Positions 8,174-19,820 of a stretch of DNA of 23,527 bases are shown one piece after another; the first letter of the stretch is position 1; the number at the start of each line of letters is the position of its first letter. The stretch comes from Rhodospirillales bacterium (GTDB taxonomy: Bacteria > Pseudomonadota > Alphaproteobacteria > Rhodospirillales > JADHTD01). The stretch spans positions 1-23,527 of the forward strand of contig JADHTD010000006.1 of NCBI GenBank assembly GCA_016776525.1, read 5' to 3'. A program made the position numbers and the translations under genes. The notes under the pieces are model-generated. The model searched no databases. It worked only from the letters and a program-made list of their open reading frames with translations, and was not told the DNA's origin.

Positions 8174-8584
8174 ATGCACCCGTCCGGCAAAAAGACAAAC
8201 ATCAAGGAACTCAAGATTCTGATCATCGACGATGATGAACAGATTCTGGGTATCGTCCGTTTTGTGCTCCGGGACCTGGGCCTGCATAAGATCGTCACGG
8301 CCGACACCGGAAAAAAAGGTATCGATCTTTTTACAGACACCCCGGAATCCTTTGACCTGATCATCTGCGACTGGTCGATGCCGGGGATGAGCGGCCTGGA
8401 TGTCCTCAAACATATCCGGTCCCAGGACAAGGATGTGCCGTTCCTGATGCTGACCGCCAACGTCACCAAAGAAGCCATTTTGGAAGCCCGCGACGCCGGG
8501 GTCAGCGCCTACATCGCCAAACCCTTCACGCCCGTCGATTTACAGGCAAAACTGAAAACCCTGGCCGGCAAACTGATCGCCTGA
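8174..8584 (+). CDS. stand-alone CheY-like response regulator receiver
   Basis: The 136-residue protein is a single receiver domain with no output domain. The acidic pocket DDD (about residues 19-21), phosphoacceptor Asp66 (ICDWSMPG), switch Thr94 (MLTAN) and Lys116 (AKPF) are all present, so it should accept phosphate from a histidine kinase or phosphotransfer protein. The start is ATG 8174, because AAGGGG lies 6 nt upstream. The in-frame ATG at 8147 has no such site. No kinase gene is adjacent, so it is an orphan whose partner lies elsewhere. An AT-rich stretch at 8127-8150 could hold its promoter. Basic residues lead the domain (HPSGKKTNIKELK). Confidence 0.9.
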   Translation: MHPSGKKTNIKELKILIIDDDEQILGIVRFVLRDLGLHKIVTADTGKKGIDLFTDTPESFDLIICDWSMPGMSGLDVLKHIRSQDKDVPFLMLTANVTKEAILEARDAGVSAYIAKPFTPVDLQAKLKTLAGKLIA

Positions 8585-8637
8585 CCGCCGGGCTCTTTGG
8601 CAGCTTGGAATAAGGGATGATGGGAGCGGGGTGTGCG

Positions 8638-9027
8638 TTATCTAAAAACGCCGGAAATCTTCTGCATCAGGCCTTTCGGCTTCTGTTTTAGCTTTTTAGC
8701 CCGGGGCTTGGTGGATTTCCGGTTAAAGGTTGTCGGCTTAGCGGTGCGTTTTTTGCCCTTAGCCGATGCCTGCAAGCGCCCGACCGTTTTTCTCGGGCCA
8801 CTGCCGGATTCGAAATCCGGGTTGGTGTAGGTAAAGATAATCCGGAAGTCGCCCTCTCCGTTGATCTTGTAATAGGCGAGTTTCTGAATCCACGCCTTAC
8901 CCCTGCAGCGCTCGATAGCATCCTTCTCGGCATGCATCTTGTTATCAATATCGTCGGCATAGGCGACCTGGCCTTGTTGCAGGGCCTGACCTTCCTTGCA
9001 GATATAGATTTCAACGGTATCGGACAC
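8638..9027 (-). CDS. small uncharacterised protein with basic tail, last gene of the metF-metH operon
   Basis: 129 residues from GTG 9027. GTG 9033 is also in frame, but AGGAG directly abuts it, while GTG 9027 has that site 7 nt upstream and gives the natural N-terminus MSDTVEIYIC. The first about 70 residues look like a compact alpha/beta domain with two cysteines (about Cys10 and Cys41). The last about 50 residues are rich in Lys, Arg and Pro and probably disordered, as in nucleic-acid-binding tails. I do not recognise a family. It begins about 20 bp after the metH stop on the same strand, and its Shine-Dalgarno lies just past that stop, so it is probably cotranscribed with metH. A function connected with methionine or cobalamin metabolism is only suggested by position. 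Confidence 0.7.
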   Translation of the reverse strand: MSDTVEIYICKEGQALQQGQVAYADDIDNKMHAEKDAIERCRGKAWIQKLAYYKINGEGDFRIIFTYTNPDFESGSGPRKTVGRLQASAKGKKRTAKPTTFNRKSTKPRAKKLKQKPKGLMQKISGVFR

Positions 9028-9047
9028 GAGCACTCTCCTATTATTGT

Positions 9048-12720
<3,673 letters not shown>

Positions 12721-12728
<8 letters not shown>

Positions 12729-13662
12729 GTGAAGACTCTTGAGTTAAATCCTGCGTAGCAGGACGGACGCCGAGGATGTGGCAGATGGCATAAGCCAGGT
12801 CGGCCCGGTTCAGGGTATAGAAATGGAAATCCTCGACGCCGTTGGCGTGCAGCACCCGGCATTGTTCGGCGGCCACCGTCGCCGCCACCAGGCGGCGCGT
12901 GTCCGGTTCCTCATCCAGGCCGTCGAACAGTTCGGCCATCCAGGCGGGGATGTCGGTGCCGCACTGGTCGGCGAATTGCAGGACGCGCTGGAAATTGGTC
13001 ACCGGCAGGATGCCCGGAATGACGGGGACCGTGATGCCGGCTGACCGCACCCGGTCGAGGAAGCGCAGATAGACTTCCGTGTCGAAAAAGAACTGGCTGA
13101 TGGCGCTGGTGGCGCCGGCGTCGATCTTGCGTTTCAGGTTATCGATGTCGGCCTCAAAGCTCGGCGATTCCGGGTGGGCTTCCGGATAGGCGGCGACGCT
13201 GATCTCGAAGTCAGCGACTTTTTTCAAACCCGCCACCAGGTCCGAGGCATAGGCATAGCCGTCTTTATGAGGAACGTAACCGCCGGCACCTTCCGGCGGG
13301 TCGCCGCGGAGCGCCACGATATGGCGCACGCCTTCCTCCCAGTATTGGCGGGCAACGGCGTCGATCTCGTCGCGGCTGGCCCCGACACAGGTCAGATGCG
13401 CCGCCGGCTTGAGGTCGGTCTCGCGGCGGATGCGGGTCACCGTCGCGTGGGTGCGTTCCCGCGTCGTGCCACCGGCCCCATAGGTCACCGACACATAGGC
13501 CGGTTTCAGGGGCGCCAGCCGTTCGATGCAGGCCCACAGGTTCTGTTCGGCCTTCTCCGTCTTGGGGGGAAAGAACTCAAAGGAGACCCGCACGTGCCGG
13601 GGCAGCGGCGCCGCGACGGCCAGCGATGAGGCCAGGGAGGAAAGTTTGTCTTTGCTGGTCAC
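12721..13662 (-). CDS. metF: 5,10-methylenetetrahydrofolate reductase
   Basis: 313 residues, slightly longer than the about 296 of Escherichia coli MetF, with an extra N-terminal stretch of about 20 residues. Family marks include SFEFFPPKTE with the catalytic Glu29 region, VTYGAGG, HLTCVG and ALRGDPP, which form the FAD/NAD(P)H barrel. The enzyme reduces methylene-THF to methyl-THF, the methyl donor used by the adjacent MetH. The start is GTG 13662, with AAAGGA about 6 nt upstream. The GTG overlaps the regulator stop (GTGA, 4 bp), and the gene's own stop overlaps metH by 8 bp. Regulator, metF and metH therefore form one tightly coupled transcript. Confidence 0.96.
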
Positions 13663-14639
13663 GATTGTTCCTTTGCAAGTTGGCTGTTGGGGCGTCCGTC
13701 TTCGGGACAGGCCGCCAGCCAGACAGTGACGGTCAGGGGATTGCCGGGCAGGACTTCCGTCCGCAGCTGTTGCAGATGGGCCGCCTGGAGCCAGGCCTCC
13801 ACGTCTTTATCGGCGAATCCCAGGCGGCGGTGGTTGTGCTCGGCGCGTAATTCTTCCAATTGATGGGGCGCGAAATCGACCAGCAGCAGATGCCCGCCCG
13901 GGCGCAGCACCCGGGCGGCTTCGGCCAGGGCGGTAGCGGGCTGGTCGAGGAAGTGCAGCACCTGATGGATGGTGATGGCATCGAACGACCCGTCGGCGAA
14001 GGGCAGCCGGTAGATATCCCCCTGGCGGACCTGACAGTGATCGAGCCCGGCCCGTTCCAGGTTGGCGCGGGCCACGGTCAGCATGTCGTGGCTGAGGTCG
14101 AGGCCCTGGCCGCGGCGGATGCGCCCGGCCAACAGTTCCAGCATGCGCCCGGTGCCGGTGCCCAGGTCCAGCAGGTCGCCGATGCCGCTTTCCGGCAACA
14201 GGGACAGCACCCGTTTTTCGACCTCGGCCTCGTCCACATGCAGGGACCGCAGGCGGTCCCAGCCCGCCGCGTTGTCCCGGAAATAGAGAGCCGCTTCATC
14301 GGAGCGGGCCTGCTTGACGGCGGCCAGCCGGTGGCGGTCCTGTAGAAGGGTCTCGTCGGCTTGCGGCAGCAGGCTCGCTAAATCACCGGCCAGGCCGTTG
14401 GAGGCGCCGCCGTCCGCCAAGCGGTGGAAGACCCAGCTGCCTTCGCGGAAGCGTTCCAGCAGACCGGCATCGGTGAGCAGTTTCAGGTGCCGGGAGACGC
14501 GCGGCTGGCTCTGGCCCAAAATCTGCACCAGTTCGCTGACCGTCAGCTCGTCGTGCAGGCACAGCGCCAGCAGCCGCAGGCGGGTCGGGTCCGCCGCCGC
14601 CTTCAAAGCCGTCAGGACTGTGTCGATCTGTTGCGCCAA
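13659..14639 (-). CDS. ArsR-family regulator fused to a SAM-dependent methyltransferase, likely methionine-cycle regulator
   Basis: 326 residues in two parts. Residues about 5-75 are an ArsR-type winged helix (ADPTRLRLLALC, then the recognition helix QSQPRVSRHLKLL). No metal-binding cysteine cluster is visible in that helix, so metal sensing is unlikely. Residues about 115-270 are a class I methyltransferase with motif I DLGTGTGR (158-165), an acidic strand-2 end (GLDLS) and LRPGGHLLLVDF. The methyltransferase fold may serve as the ligand pocket for SAM or S-adenosylhomocysteine rather than as an enzyme. ArsR-type regulators of the SAM cycle (SahR) are described in Proteobacteria. The start is TTG 14639, with AGAGGT about 7 nt upstream. 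It heads the metF-metH operon and has a perfect palindrome 41 bp upstream, consistent with autoregulation. Ligand and catalytic activity are untested here. Confidence 0.88.
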   Translation of the reverse strand: MAQQIDTVLTALKAAADPTRLRLLALCLHDELTVSELVQILGQSQPRVSRHLKLLTDAGLLERFREGSWVFHRLADGGASNGLAGDLASLLPQADETLLQDRHRLAAVKQARSDEAALYFRDNAAGWDRLRSLHVDEAEVEKRVLSLLPESGIGDLLDLGTGTGRMLELLAGRIRRGQGLDLSHDMLTVARANLERAGLDHCQVRQGDIYRLPFADGSFDAITIHQVLHFLDQPATALAEAARVLRPGGHLLLVDFAPHQLEELRAEHNHRRLGFADKDVEAWLQAAHLQQLRTEVLPGNPLTVTVWLAACPEDGRPNSQLAKEQS

Positions 14640-14680
14640 AACGAAACCTCTAAAACCATACAGAGCTTAAGGATAAAGAC

Positions 14681-14696
14681 ATAAAGATATCTTTAT
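14681..14696. promoter_or_regulatory. 16-bp perfect palindromic operator candidate upstream of the arsR-metF-metH operon
   Basis: ATAAAGATATCTTTAT is a complete inverted repeat with no mismatch, 41 bp upstream of the regulator start codon and inside an AT-rich patch that must contain the promoter. ArsR dimers bind such imperfect or perfect 12-2-12-like palindromes across promoters. On the minus strand a TAGACA-like -35 lies 5' of it, so binding would block RNA polymerase. It is the natural autoregulation site for the adjacent ArsR fusion. Confidence 0.65.
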
Positions 14697-14772
14697 ATAT
14701 GTTGTCTATAGGGGTTTGTCCAGTGTATTATTGCATTAACGGATCGGATTGACGGGTATTGAAACAGACGGT

Positions 14773-14790
14773 GGCTGTTCGGATGCAGCC
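14773..14790 (-). terminator. weak hairpin after the lipoprotein gene
   Basis: GGCTG (14773-14777) and CAGCC (14786-14790) can pair around an 8-nt loop just after the lipoprotein stop at 14793. No T-run follows on the minus strand, so it is a poor intrinsic terminator at best. Confidence 0.25.
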
Positions 14791-14792
14791 GG

Positions 14793-15335
14793 TTATTGCC
14801 CTTTCCCGATGACATCATCCCACAGACATTTGGTTTTCAAGCCGGATTGATAGAGGTGGGTTGCCGTCTGACGCTGCGGCGCGGTGAGATCCCGCCAGAC
14901 CTTTGTGGCGAGATCGTCCTCATCCTTAAAGCCGCCATCGACCGCTTGTCGCAACCAAACATAAGCCACCGGAAGATTTTCGCTGGACCCGGCAATGCCC
15001 ATCGCTGCGCGGCGAAATAAGCGGACACCATCGACAACATCGCCCGAATAAATTTTTCCGATCTTATGCATTGCCGGGGCATAGCCTTGGCGAGCTGAGG
15101 CACACAGCCAGGCGATTGAGGTTCGCGTGTTATAGAACCGGCCCGTTTCTTCACGTGGAGAGCAGCAAAGGGCTTCACCCACCTTGAATTGCGCTTTTGC
15201 ATCGCCCCGTTTTGCCGGGTCAATATTTTTACTGATGGTTACCTTGTCCTTGGCGATATTCGCCCCTTCCACACCGACCCCGGCGCAGCCGGCAAGCACC
15301 GCACTGAAAATGCAGAGTAAAATTTTAAATAACAT
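14793..15335 (-). CDS. lipoprotein with Sel1-like repeats
   Basis: 180 residues. The N-terminus is a lipoprotein signal: MLFK, a hydrophobic core, then the lipobox LAGC with Cys17 as the lipidated residue. The residue after Cys is Ala, not Asp, which favours sorting to the outer membrane. The mature part has Sel1/TPR-like helical segments with typical A-x2-G-x-A-x2-x-G spacing (GDAKAQFKVGEALC, ARQGYAPAMHKIGKIY, AYVWLRQAVDGG). Such repeats usually mediate protein-protein contacts. The specific partner is unknown. It begins 34 bp after the ettA stop on the same strand and may be cotranscribed with it. It is more AT-rich than ettA. Confidence 0.75.
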   Translation of the reverse strand: MLFKILLCIFSAVLAGCAGVGVEGANIAKDKVTISKNIDPAKRGDAKAQFKVGEALCCSPREETGRFYNTRTSIAWLCASARQGYAPAMHKIGKIYSGDVVDGVRLFRRAAMGIAGSSENLPVAYVWLRQAVDGGFKDEDDLATKVWRDLTAPQRQTATHLYQSGLKTKCLWDDVIGKGQ

Positions 15336-15369
15336 AGGGCATCTTTTCAGGGAATTCCGTGTCTTAAGT

Positions 15370-17049
15370 TTACCGCTTCAAAGGCTTGTACTTAATCCGG
15401 TGGGGTTGGTCGGCGTCGGTGCCCAGCCTGCGGTGGCGGTCGGCCTCGTAGTCTTCGTAGTTGCCTTCGAACCAGACCACCTGTGAATCCCCTTCAAAGG
15501 CCAAAATATGCGTCGCCAGCCGATCCAGGAACCAGCGGTCATGGCTGATGACGACGGCGCAACCGGCGAATTCGGAAAGCGCGTCTTCCAGGGCGCGCAG
15601 CGTCTCCACATCGAGGTCGTTGGTCGGTTCGTCCAGCAGCAATACGTTGGCTTGGGTTTGCAGCATCTTGGCCAGGTGCACCCGGTTGCGCTCACCGCCC
15701 GACAACTGGCCGACCTTTTTCTGTTGATCCGCCCCTTTGAAGTTGAACCAGGAGACATAGGCGCGGCTCTGCACTTCGCGCTTGCCCAGCGGGATGTTGT
15801 CGAGCTTGCCGGAGATTTCCTCCCACACCGTTGCTGTATCTTCCAGGCTGTCACGGGACTGGTCGATGTAGCCGAGCTTGACCGTGTCGCCCAAGCGCAG
15901 CTTGCCGCCGTCCGGCTGTTCCTGGCCGGTGATCATGCGAAACAGCGTCGTCTTGCCGGCGCCGTTGGCGCCGATGACACCGACGATGCCGCCCGGCGGT
16001 AGTTTGAAATTGAGGTCTTCGATGAGCAGTTTTTCTTCGAAACCCTTGTTGAGGGCTTGCGCCTCGATGACCAAGTCGCCCAGGCGCGGCCCCGGCGGGA
16101 TGATGATCTGCGACGAGCCTTCTCGCTTCTCGTTGGCCTCGGCCAACAGGGTGTCATAAGCGGTGATGCGGGCCTTGCTCTTGGCCTGTCGCGCCCGGGG
16201 CGAGGCGTTGACCCATTCCAATTCGTGCTTGAGGGTCCGCTGGCGGGCGCTTTCCTCGCGTTCCTCCTGGGCCAGGCGCTTTTGCTTCTGTTCCAGCCAG
16301 GACGAATAATTGCCCTCGTAGGGAATGCCGCGGCCGCGGTCCAGTTCCAGAATCCAGCCGGTGACGTTGTCCAGGAAATACCGGTCATGGGTGACCAGCA
16401 TGACGGTGCCTTCATATTCGTTGAGGAAGCGTTCCAGCCAGGCCACCGACTCGGCGTCCAGGTGGTTGGTCGGTTCGTCGAGCATCAGGATGTCGGGGCG
16501 TTCCAGCAGCAACCGGCAGAGCGCCACCCGGCGGCGCTCACCGCCCGACAATTTGCTCACGTCGGCATCGCCCGGCGGACAGCGCAGGGCGTCCATGGCG
16601 ATCTCGATGGTGCGCTCCAACTCCCAACCGTTGACGGAGTCGATCTTTTCCTGCAACTCGCCCTGTTCGGCGAGCAGCTCGTTCATTTCGTCTTCTTCCA
16701 TGGGTTCGGCGAATTTTTCGCTGATGGCGTTGAATTGGTCGAGCAAGGCCTTGGTCTCGACCAGGGCTTCCATGATGTTGCCTTCGACGTCTTTCGACGG
16801 GTCCAGGTCCGGTTCCTGGGCCAGGTAGCCGACCCGAACGCCATCCGCCGCCCAGGCTTCGCCGCCGAACTCGGTTTCGATACCGGCCATGATCTTCATC
16901 AGCGTCGATTTACCGGCCCCGTTCGGCCCCAGCACGCCGATCTTGGCGCCGGGCAGGAAGGACAGGGTGATGCCCTTGAGGACTTCCCGTCCGCCGGGGA
17001 AGTTCTTCTTCAGGTCCTTCATCACATAGATATATTGATAAGCGGCCAT
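15370..17049 (-). CDS. ettA: energy-dependent translational throttle protein EttA (ABC-F ATPase)
   Basis: 559 residues, matching EttA (about 555). Two ABC ATPase domains are complete: Walker A GPNGAGKS (41-48) and GANGAGKT, signatures LSGGERRRV and LSGGERNRV, and Walker B with LDEPTNHLD and LDEPTNDLD. The first about 20 residues (YQYIYVMKDLKKNFPGG) and the C-terminal tail (HRRLGTDADQPHRIKYKPLKR) are those of EttA rather than of other ABC-F proteins such as Uup. There are no membrane segments. EttA binds the ribosomal E site and gates entry into elongation according to the ADP/ATP ratio. The start is ATG 17049 with GGAG about 9 nt upstream. It is divergent from the receiver gene at 17240. Confidence 0.95.
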   Translation of the reverse strand: MAAYQYIYVMKDLKKNFPGGREVLKGITLSFLPGAKIGVLGPNGAGKSTLMKIMAGIETEFGGEAWAADGVRVGYLAQEPDLDPSKDVEGNIMEALVETKALLDQFNAISEKFAEPMEEDEMNELLAEQGELQEKIDSVNGWELERTIEIAMDALRCPPGDADVSKLSGGERRRVALCRLLLERPDILMLDEPTNHLDAESVAWLERFLNEYEGTVMLVTHDRYFLDNVTGWILELDRGRGIPYEGNYSSWLEQKQKRLAQEEREESARQRTLKHELEWVNASPRARQAKSKARITAYDTLLAEANEKREGSSQIIIPPGPRLGDLVIEAQALNKGFEEKLLIEDLNFKLPPGGIVGVIGANGAGKTTLFRMITGQEQPDGGKLRLGDTVKLGYIDQSRDSLEDTATVWEEISGKLDNIPLGKREVQSRAYVSWFNFKGADQQKKVGQLSGGERNRVHLAKMLQTQANVLLLDEPTNDLDVETLRALEDALSEFAGCAVVISHDRWFLDRLATHILAFEGDSQVVWFEGNYEDYEADRHRRLGTDADQPHRIKYKPLKR

Positions 17050-17073
17050 GCACTGGGTCTCCGGTTGGGTCTT

Positions 17074-17101
17074 GGTATAAGGTTCGGCGGGTGCGTTTTA
17101 A
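17074..17101 (-). promoter_or_regulatory. possible sigma70-type promoter of ettA
   Basis: On the minus strand TTAAAA (17096-17101) and TATACC (17074-17079) are 16 bp apart and lie 25 bp before the ettA start. Each matches 4 of 6 consensus bases. The position is right but the match is modest. Confidence 0.3.
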
Positions 17102-17239
17102 CCCATCCCCTCATGGCCCGCAACGGGGGAAACGTCCGTCGGGGCCGAACCGAACAAAGAGTCGTGAAAACGCCGGCAGACCCGTGATAGACTGCAAAAA
17201 ACGAATCAAACAGAGGCTTTCACGGCGGGAAACGAGACC

Positions 17240-17617
17240 ATGACTAAATCCGTGCTGATTACCGACGACGAACCGAACCTGCTGCTGTCGCTCAAATTCC
17301 TGATGAAGGAGTCCGGCTTTGACGACGTGCGCACAGCAAGCGATGGCGAAGCGACGCTCAACGAAGTGGTCAAGCAGGCACCAGACCTGTTGCTGCTGGA
17401 TATCGATATTCCCAAGCGCAACGGCTACGACGTCTGCCAGACGGTGCGCGCCCTGCCCCACTGCAAGGACATGAAGATCGTCATGCTGTCGGCCAAGGAC
17501 CGGCAGACGGAACGGGAGAAAGGACTGGCGCTGGGCGCCGACGACTACATTACCAAGCCGTTCTCCATCGACACCCTGGCCAACGCGGTCAAGGCGGTGA
17601 TGGGGGATCCGGGCTAA
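17240..17617 (+). CDS. stand-alone CheY-like response regulator receiver
   Basis: 125 residues, a single receiver domain. Acidic pocket Asp9-Asp10, phosphoacceptor Asp54 (LLDIDIP), Ser84 (MLSAK) and Lys106 (TKPF) are intact. No output domain follows. The start is ATG 17240, with a purine-rich GGGAAACGAG just upstream. It precedes the sensor-exonuclease gene by 73 bp on the same strand, so the two may be cotranscribed and may act together. That neighbour, however, has no usable phosphorylation site, so the phosphate must come from another kinase, or the receiver may regulate the exonuclease protein directly. It is closer to the receivers found with PAS/HAMP systems than to flagellar CheY, and no chemotaxis genes are nearby. 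Confidence 0.9.
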   Translation: MTKSVLITDDEPNLLLSLKFLMKESGFDDVRTASDGEATLNEVVKQAPDLLLLDIDIPKRNGYDVCQTVRALPHCKDMKIVMLSAKDRQTEREKGLALGADDYITKPFSIDTLANAVKAVMGDPG

Positions 17618-17690
17618 ACTGACCGCAGGCAATCCGGCCACAGTTAAACGGAAGACCGAAACAACCGATAAAAACAAACGGAACGCCGCC

Positions 17691-19820
17691 ATGAACATTC
17701 GACGCCTTATCATGCTGACCTTTGCCGGACTGGCCGTGGCCGTCGCCGCCATCCTCGGCGGCGGCATCTTCATGCTGGTCACCACCGTGCCCGATGCCGC
17801 CCCGGACAAGGTCGGCGGCTTGTTGTTCATTTACGGCGGCGGCGGCGCCGTTGCCGTCCTCGCCCTCGTCGTCATCGTCTGGTTTTTCCTGGAGCGCGCC
17901 ATCGCCGTGCCGGTCGGCAGCTTGATCCGCGGCATGCAGACGGTGGCCCATGCCAACCCGGACCACAAGATCGACACCGCCGGGGCCGAACACCTGGGCG
18001 AGTTATCGGCGGCCGTCACGGCCATGGCCGCCGCCGTCGCCGAGGCCCGCCAGGAAACCAGCGAGACCATCCTCAACGCCACCGTCCTGGCTGAAGAACA
18101 GAAAGGCCGCCTGGAAGCGACCCTTCGCGACCTGCACGAAGGGGTCGTGATCTGCAACCTCAACCACCAGATTTTGCTCTATAACAAGCGCGCCCTGGAA
18201 CTGCTGCATGTGGGCGGCGAACTGGGCCTGGGGCGGTCCCTGTTCAGCGTCACCAACCGCCAACCCTTCCTGCACGCCATGGAACGGCTGACTAACCGCC
18301 TCACCGAAGGCCGTCACGTAACCCACCCACGGGGGCTTAACGCCACCATCATGAGTTCCACCGCCGATGGCCGCTATATCCTGGAAGGGCAGATGAGCCT
18401 GGTGCTGGATGATGACGAAACGCCGACAGGCTATGTGGTGACCTTCGAGGACAAGACCCACGACCTAGCCGAACTGGGCCGCCGGGACACCCTGCTCAAG
18501 GAGGCCACCGTCGGCCTCCGCCGCCCCGTCGCCAGCCTGCTGGCGGCGGCCGAGATCCTCGCCACCCGCGCCAACCTCGAGGAGGCCCAGGAGACGGCCT
18601 TCAAGGACGTGGTGCTGGAGGAAAGCCGCAACCTCAGTCAGCGGGTTCAGGAAAACGCCGCCGAATACCGCGACATCATCACCGGCCACTGGCCGATGAC
18701 CGACATCTATTCGGCCAATCTTCTCAATAGCGTGGTACGCCGCCTGCGCGAGGAAAAAGGCATCGACGGGGTGATGACCGGCATCCCCCACTGGCTGCAC
18801 GGCGACAGCTACACCCTGGTTGAACTGCTCGACCGCATCGTCCATCAGGTTAGAGAACACACCGGCATCACCAATTTCGACCTAGAAGCCTCGTTGCCGG
18901 ACAGCGACGATACACGCCGGGTCAACTTGGATATTATCTGGGAGGGCGAGGTCATTCCGGCCACCATCGTCGAATCCTGGCTCGACAGCGAACTGGTGGA
19001 GGCGCTCGGCAATCTCAGCGTCCGCGCCGTCCTCGACCACCACAAGACGGAATTCTGGAGCCAGCCGCACCGCGACGGCTATGCCCGCCTGCGGCTGCCG
19101 GTGTTCGGCTCGCAACTGTCCCATGACGGCACCGGCCTGAATATCCCGTCACGGCCCGAATTCTACGACTTCGGCCTGCTCAACCGGCAGCAGCAACCCT
19201 CGTCCCTCCTGGAAACCCCGCTGCGCGACCTGACCTTCGTCGTCTTCGATACCGAAACCACCGGGCTGAAACCGTCGGAAGGCGACGAGATCATTTCCAT
19301 CGCCGGTGTGCGCGTCGTCAACAACCGCATCCTGACCGGCGAATCCTTCTCGCAACTGGTGCACCCCGGGCGGGAAATTCCGGAATTTTCCATCCAGTTC
19401 CACGGCATCACCGATGAAATGGTCAAGGACCGCCCGCCGGCGCAGGTGATCCTGCCCCAGTTCCATGACTATGTCCGGGATGCGGTGCTGGTCGCTCACA
19501 ACGCCGCCTTCGACATGAAATTCCTGAAATTGAAGGAAGCGGTGAGCGGCGCGGTTTTCGACAATCCGGTTCTCGACACCCTATTGCTGTCGGTCTTCCT
19601 GCACGACCACACCCAGGAACACACCCTGGACGCCATTGCTGAGCGCTTCGCCATTGAGATCCAGGGCCGCCACACGGCCTTGGGCGATTCCCTGGTGACG
19701 GCGGCGGTGTTCCTGAAGATGCTGGATCTGATGGAGGCCCGCAATATCAAGACCCTGGATGAGGCGATCCAGGCCTCCAACAAAATCGTCGAGGTACGGC
19801 GCCAGCAGAAGCAGTTTTAG
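17691..19820 (+). CDS. membrane sensor (HAMP-PAS-pseudo-histidine kinase) fused to a DEDDh 3'-5' exonuclease
   Basis: 709 residues. TM1 is about 5-31 and TM2 about 43-67, with only about 11 residues between them outside the membrane. HAMP follows (about 68-122), then a coiled-coil linker, then PAS (about 141-252). Next comes a kinase-like core (about 258-472). Its H-box reads VGLRRPVASL, with Val274 where the phosphorylated His should be. The N-box has Asp381 and His385 in place of Asn, and no DxGxG box is visible, so it should not autophosphorylate. The C-terminal about 195 residues are a DnaQ/polymerase III epsilon-type exonuclease with all catalytic positions: Asp520 and Glu522 (DTETTG), Asp608 (NAAFDMKF), His661 and Asp666 (RHTALGD). 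It probably hydrolyses single-stranded nucleic acid or small nucleotides at the inner membrane. The Shine-Dalgarno at 17691 is weak. It converges on the DUF294 gene. The signal and substrate are unknown. Confidence 0.85.
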   Translation: MNIRRLIMLTFAGLAVAVAAILGGGIFMLVTTVPDAAPDKVGGLLFIYGGGGAVAVLALVVIVWFFLERAIAVPVGSLIRGMQTVAHANPDHKIDTAGAEHLGELSAAVTAMAAAVAEARQETSETILNATVLAEEQKGRLEATLRDLHEGVVICNLNHQILLYNKRALELLHVGGELGLGRSLFSVTNRQPFLHAMERLTNRLTEGRHVTHPRGLNATIMSSTADGRYILEGQMSLVLDDDETPTGYVVTFEDKTHDLAELGRRDTLLKEATVGLRRPVASLLAAAEILATRANLEEAQETAFKDVVLEESRNLSQRVQENAAEYRDIITGHWPMTDIYSANLLNSVVRRLREEKGIDGVMTGIPHWLHGDSYTLVELLDRIVHQVREHTGITNFDLEASLPDSDDTRRVNLDIIWEGEVIPATIVESWLDSELVEALGNLSVRAVLDHHKTEFWSQPHRDGYARLRLPVFGSQLSHDGTGLNIPSRPEFYDFGLLNRQQQPSSLLETPLRDLTFVVFDTETTGLKPSEGDEIISIAGVRVVNNRILTGESFSQLVHPGREIPEFSIQFHGITDEMVKDRPPAQVILPQFHDYVRDAVLVAHNAAFDMKFLKLKEAVSGAVFDNPVLDTLLLSVFLHDHTQEHTLDAIAERFAIEIQGRHTALGDSLVTAAVFLKMLDLMEARNIKTLDEAIQASNKIVEVRRQQKQF

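Noticed and set aside
14640..14792. SAM, SAH or cobalamin riboswitch upstream of the methionine operon
   Set aside because: The leader from the palindrome to the start codon is only about 40 nt and shows no conserved riboswitch core or multi-stem structure. The ArsR operator is a simpler explanation.
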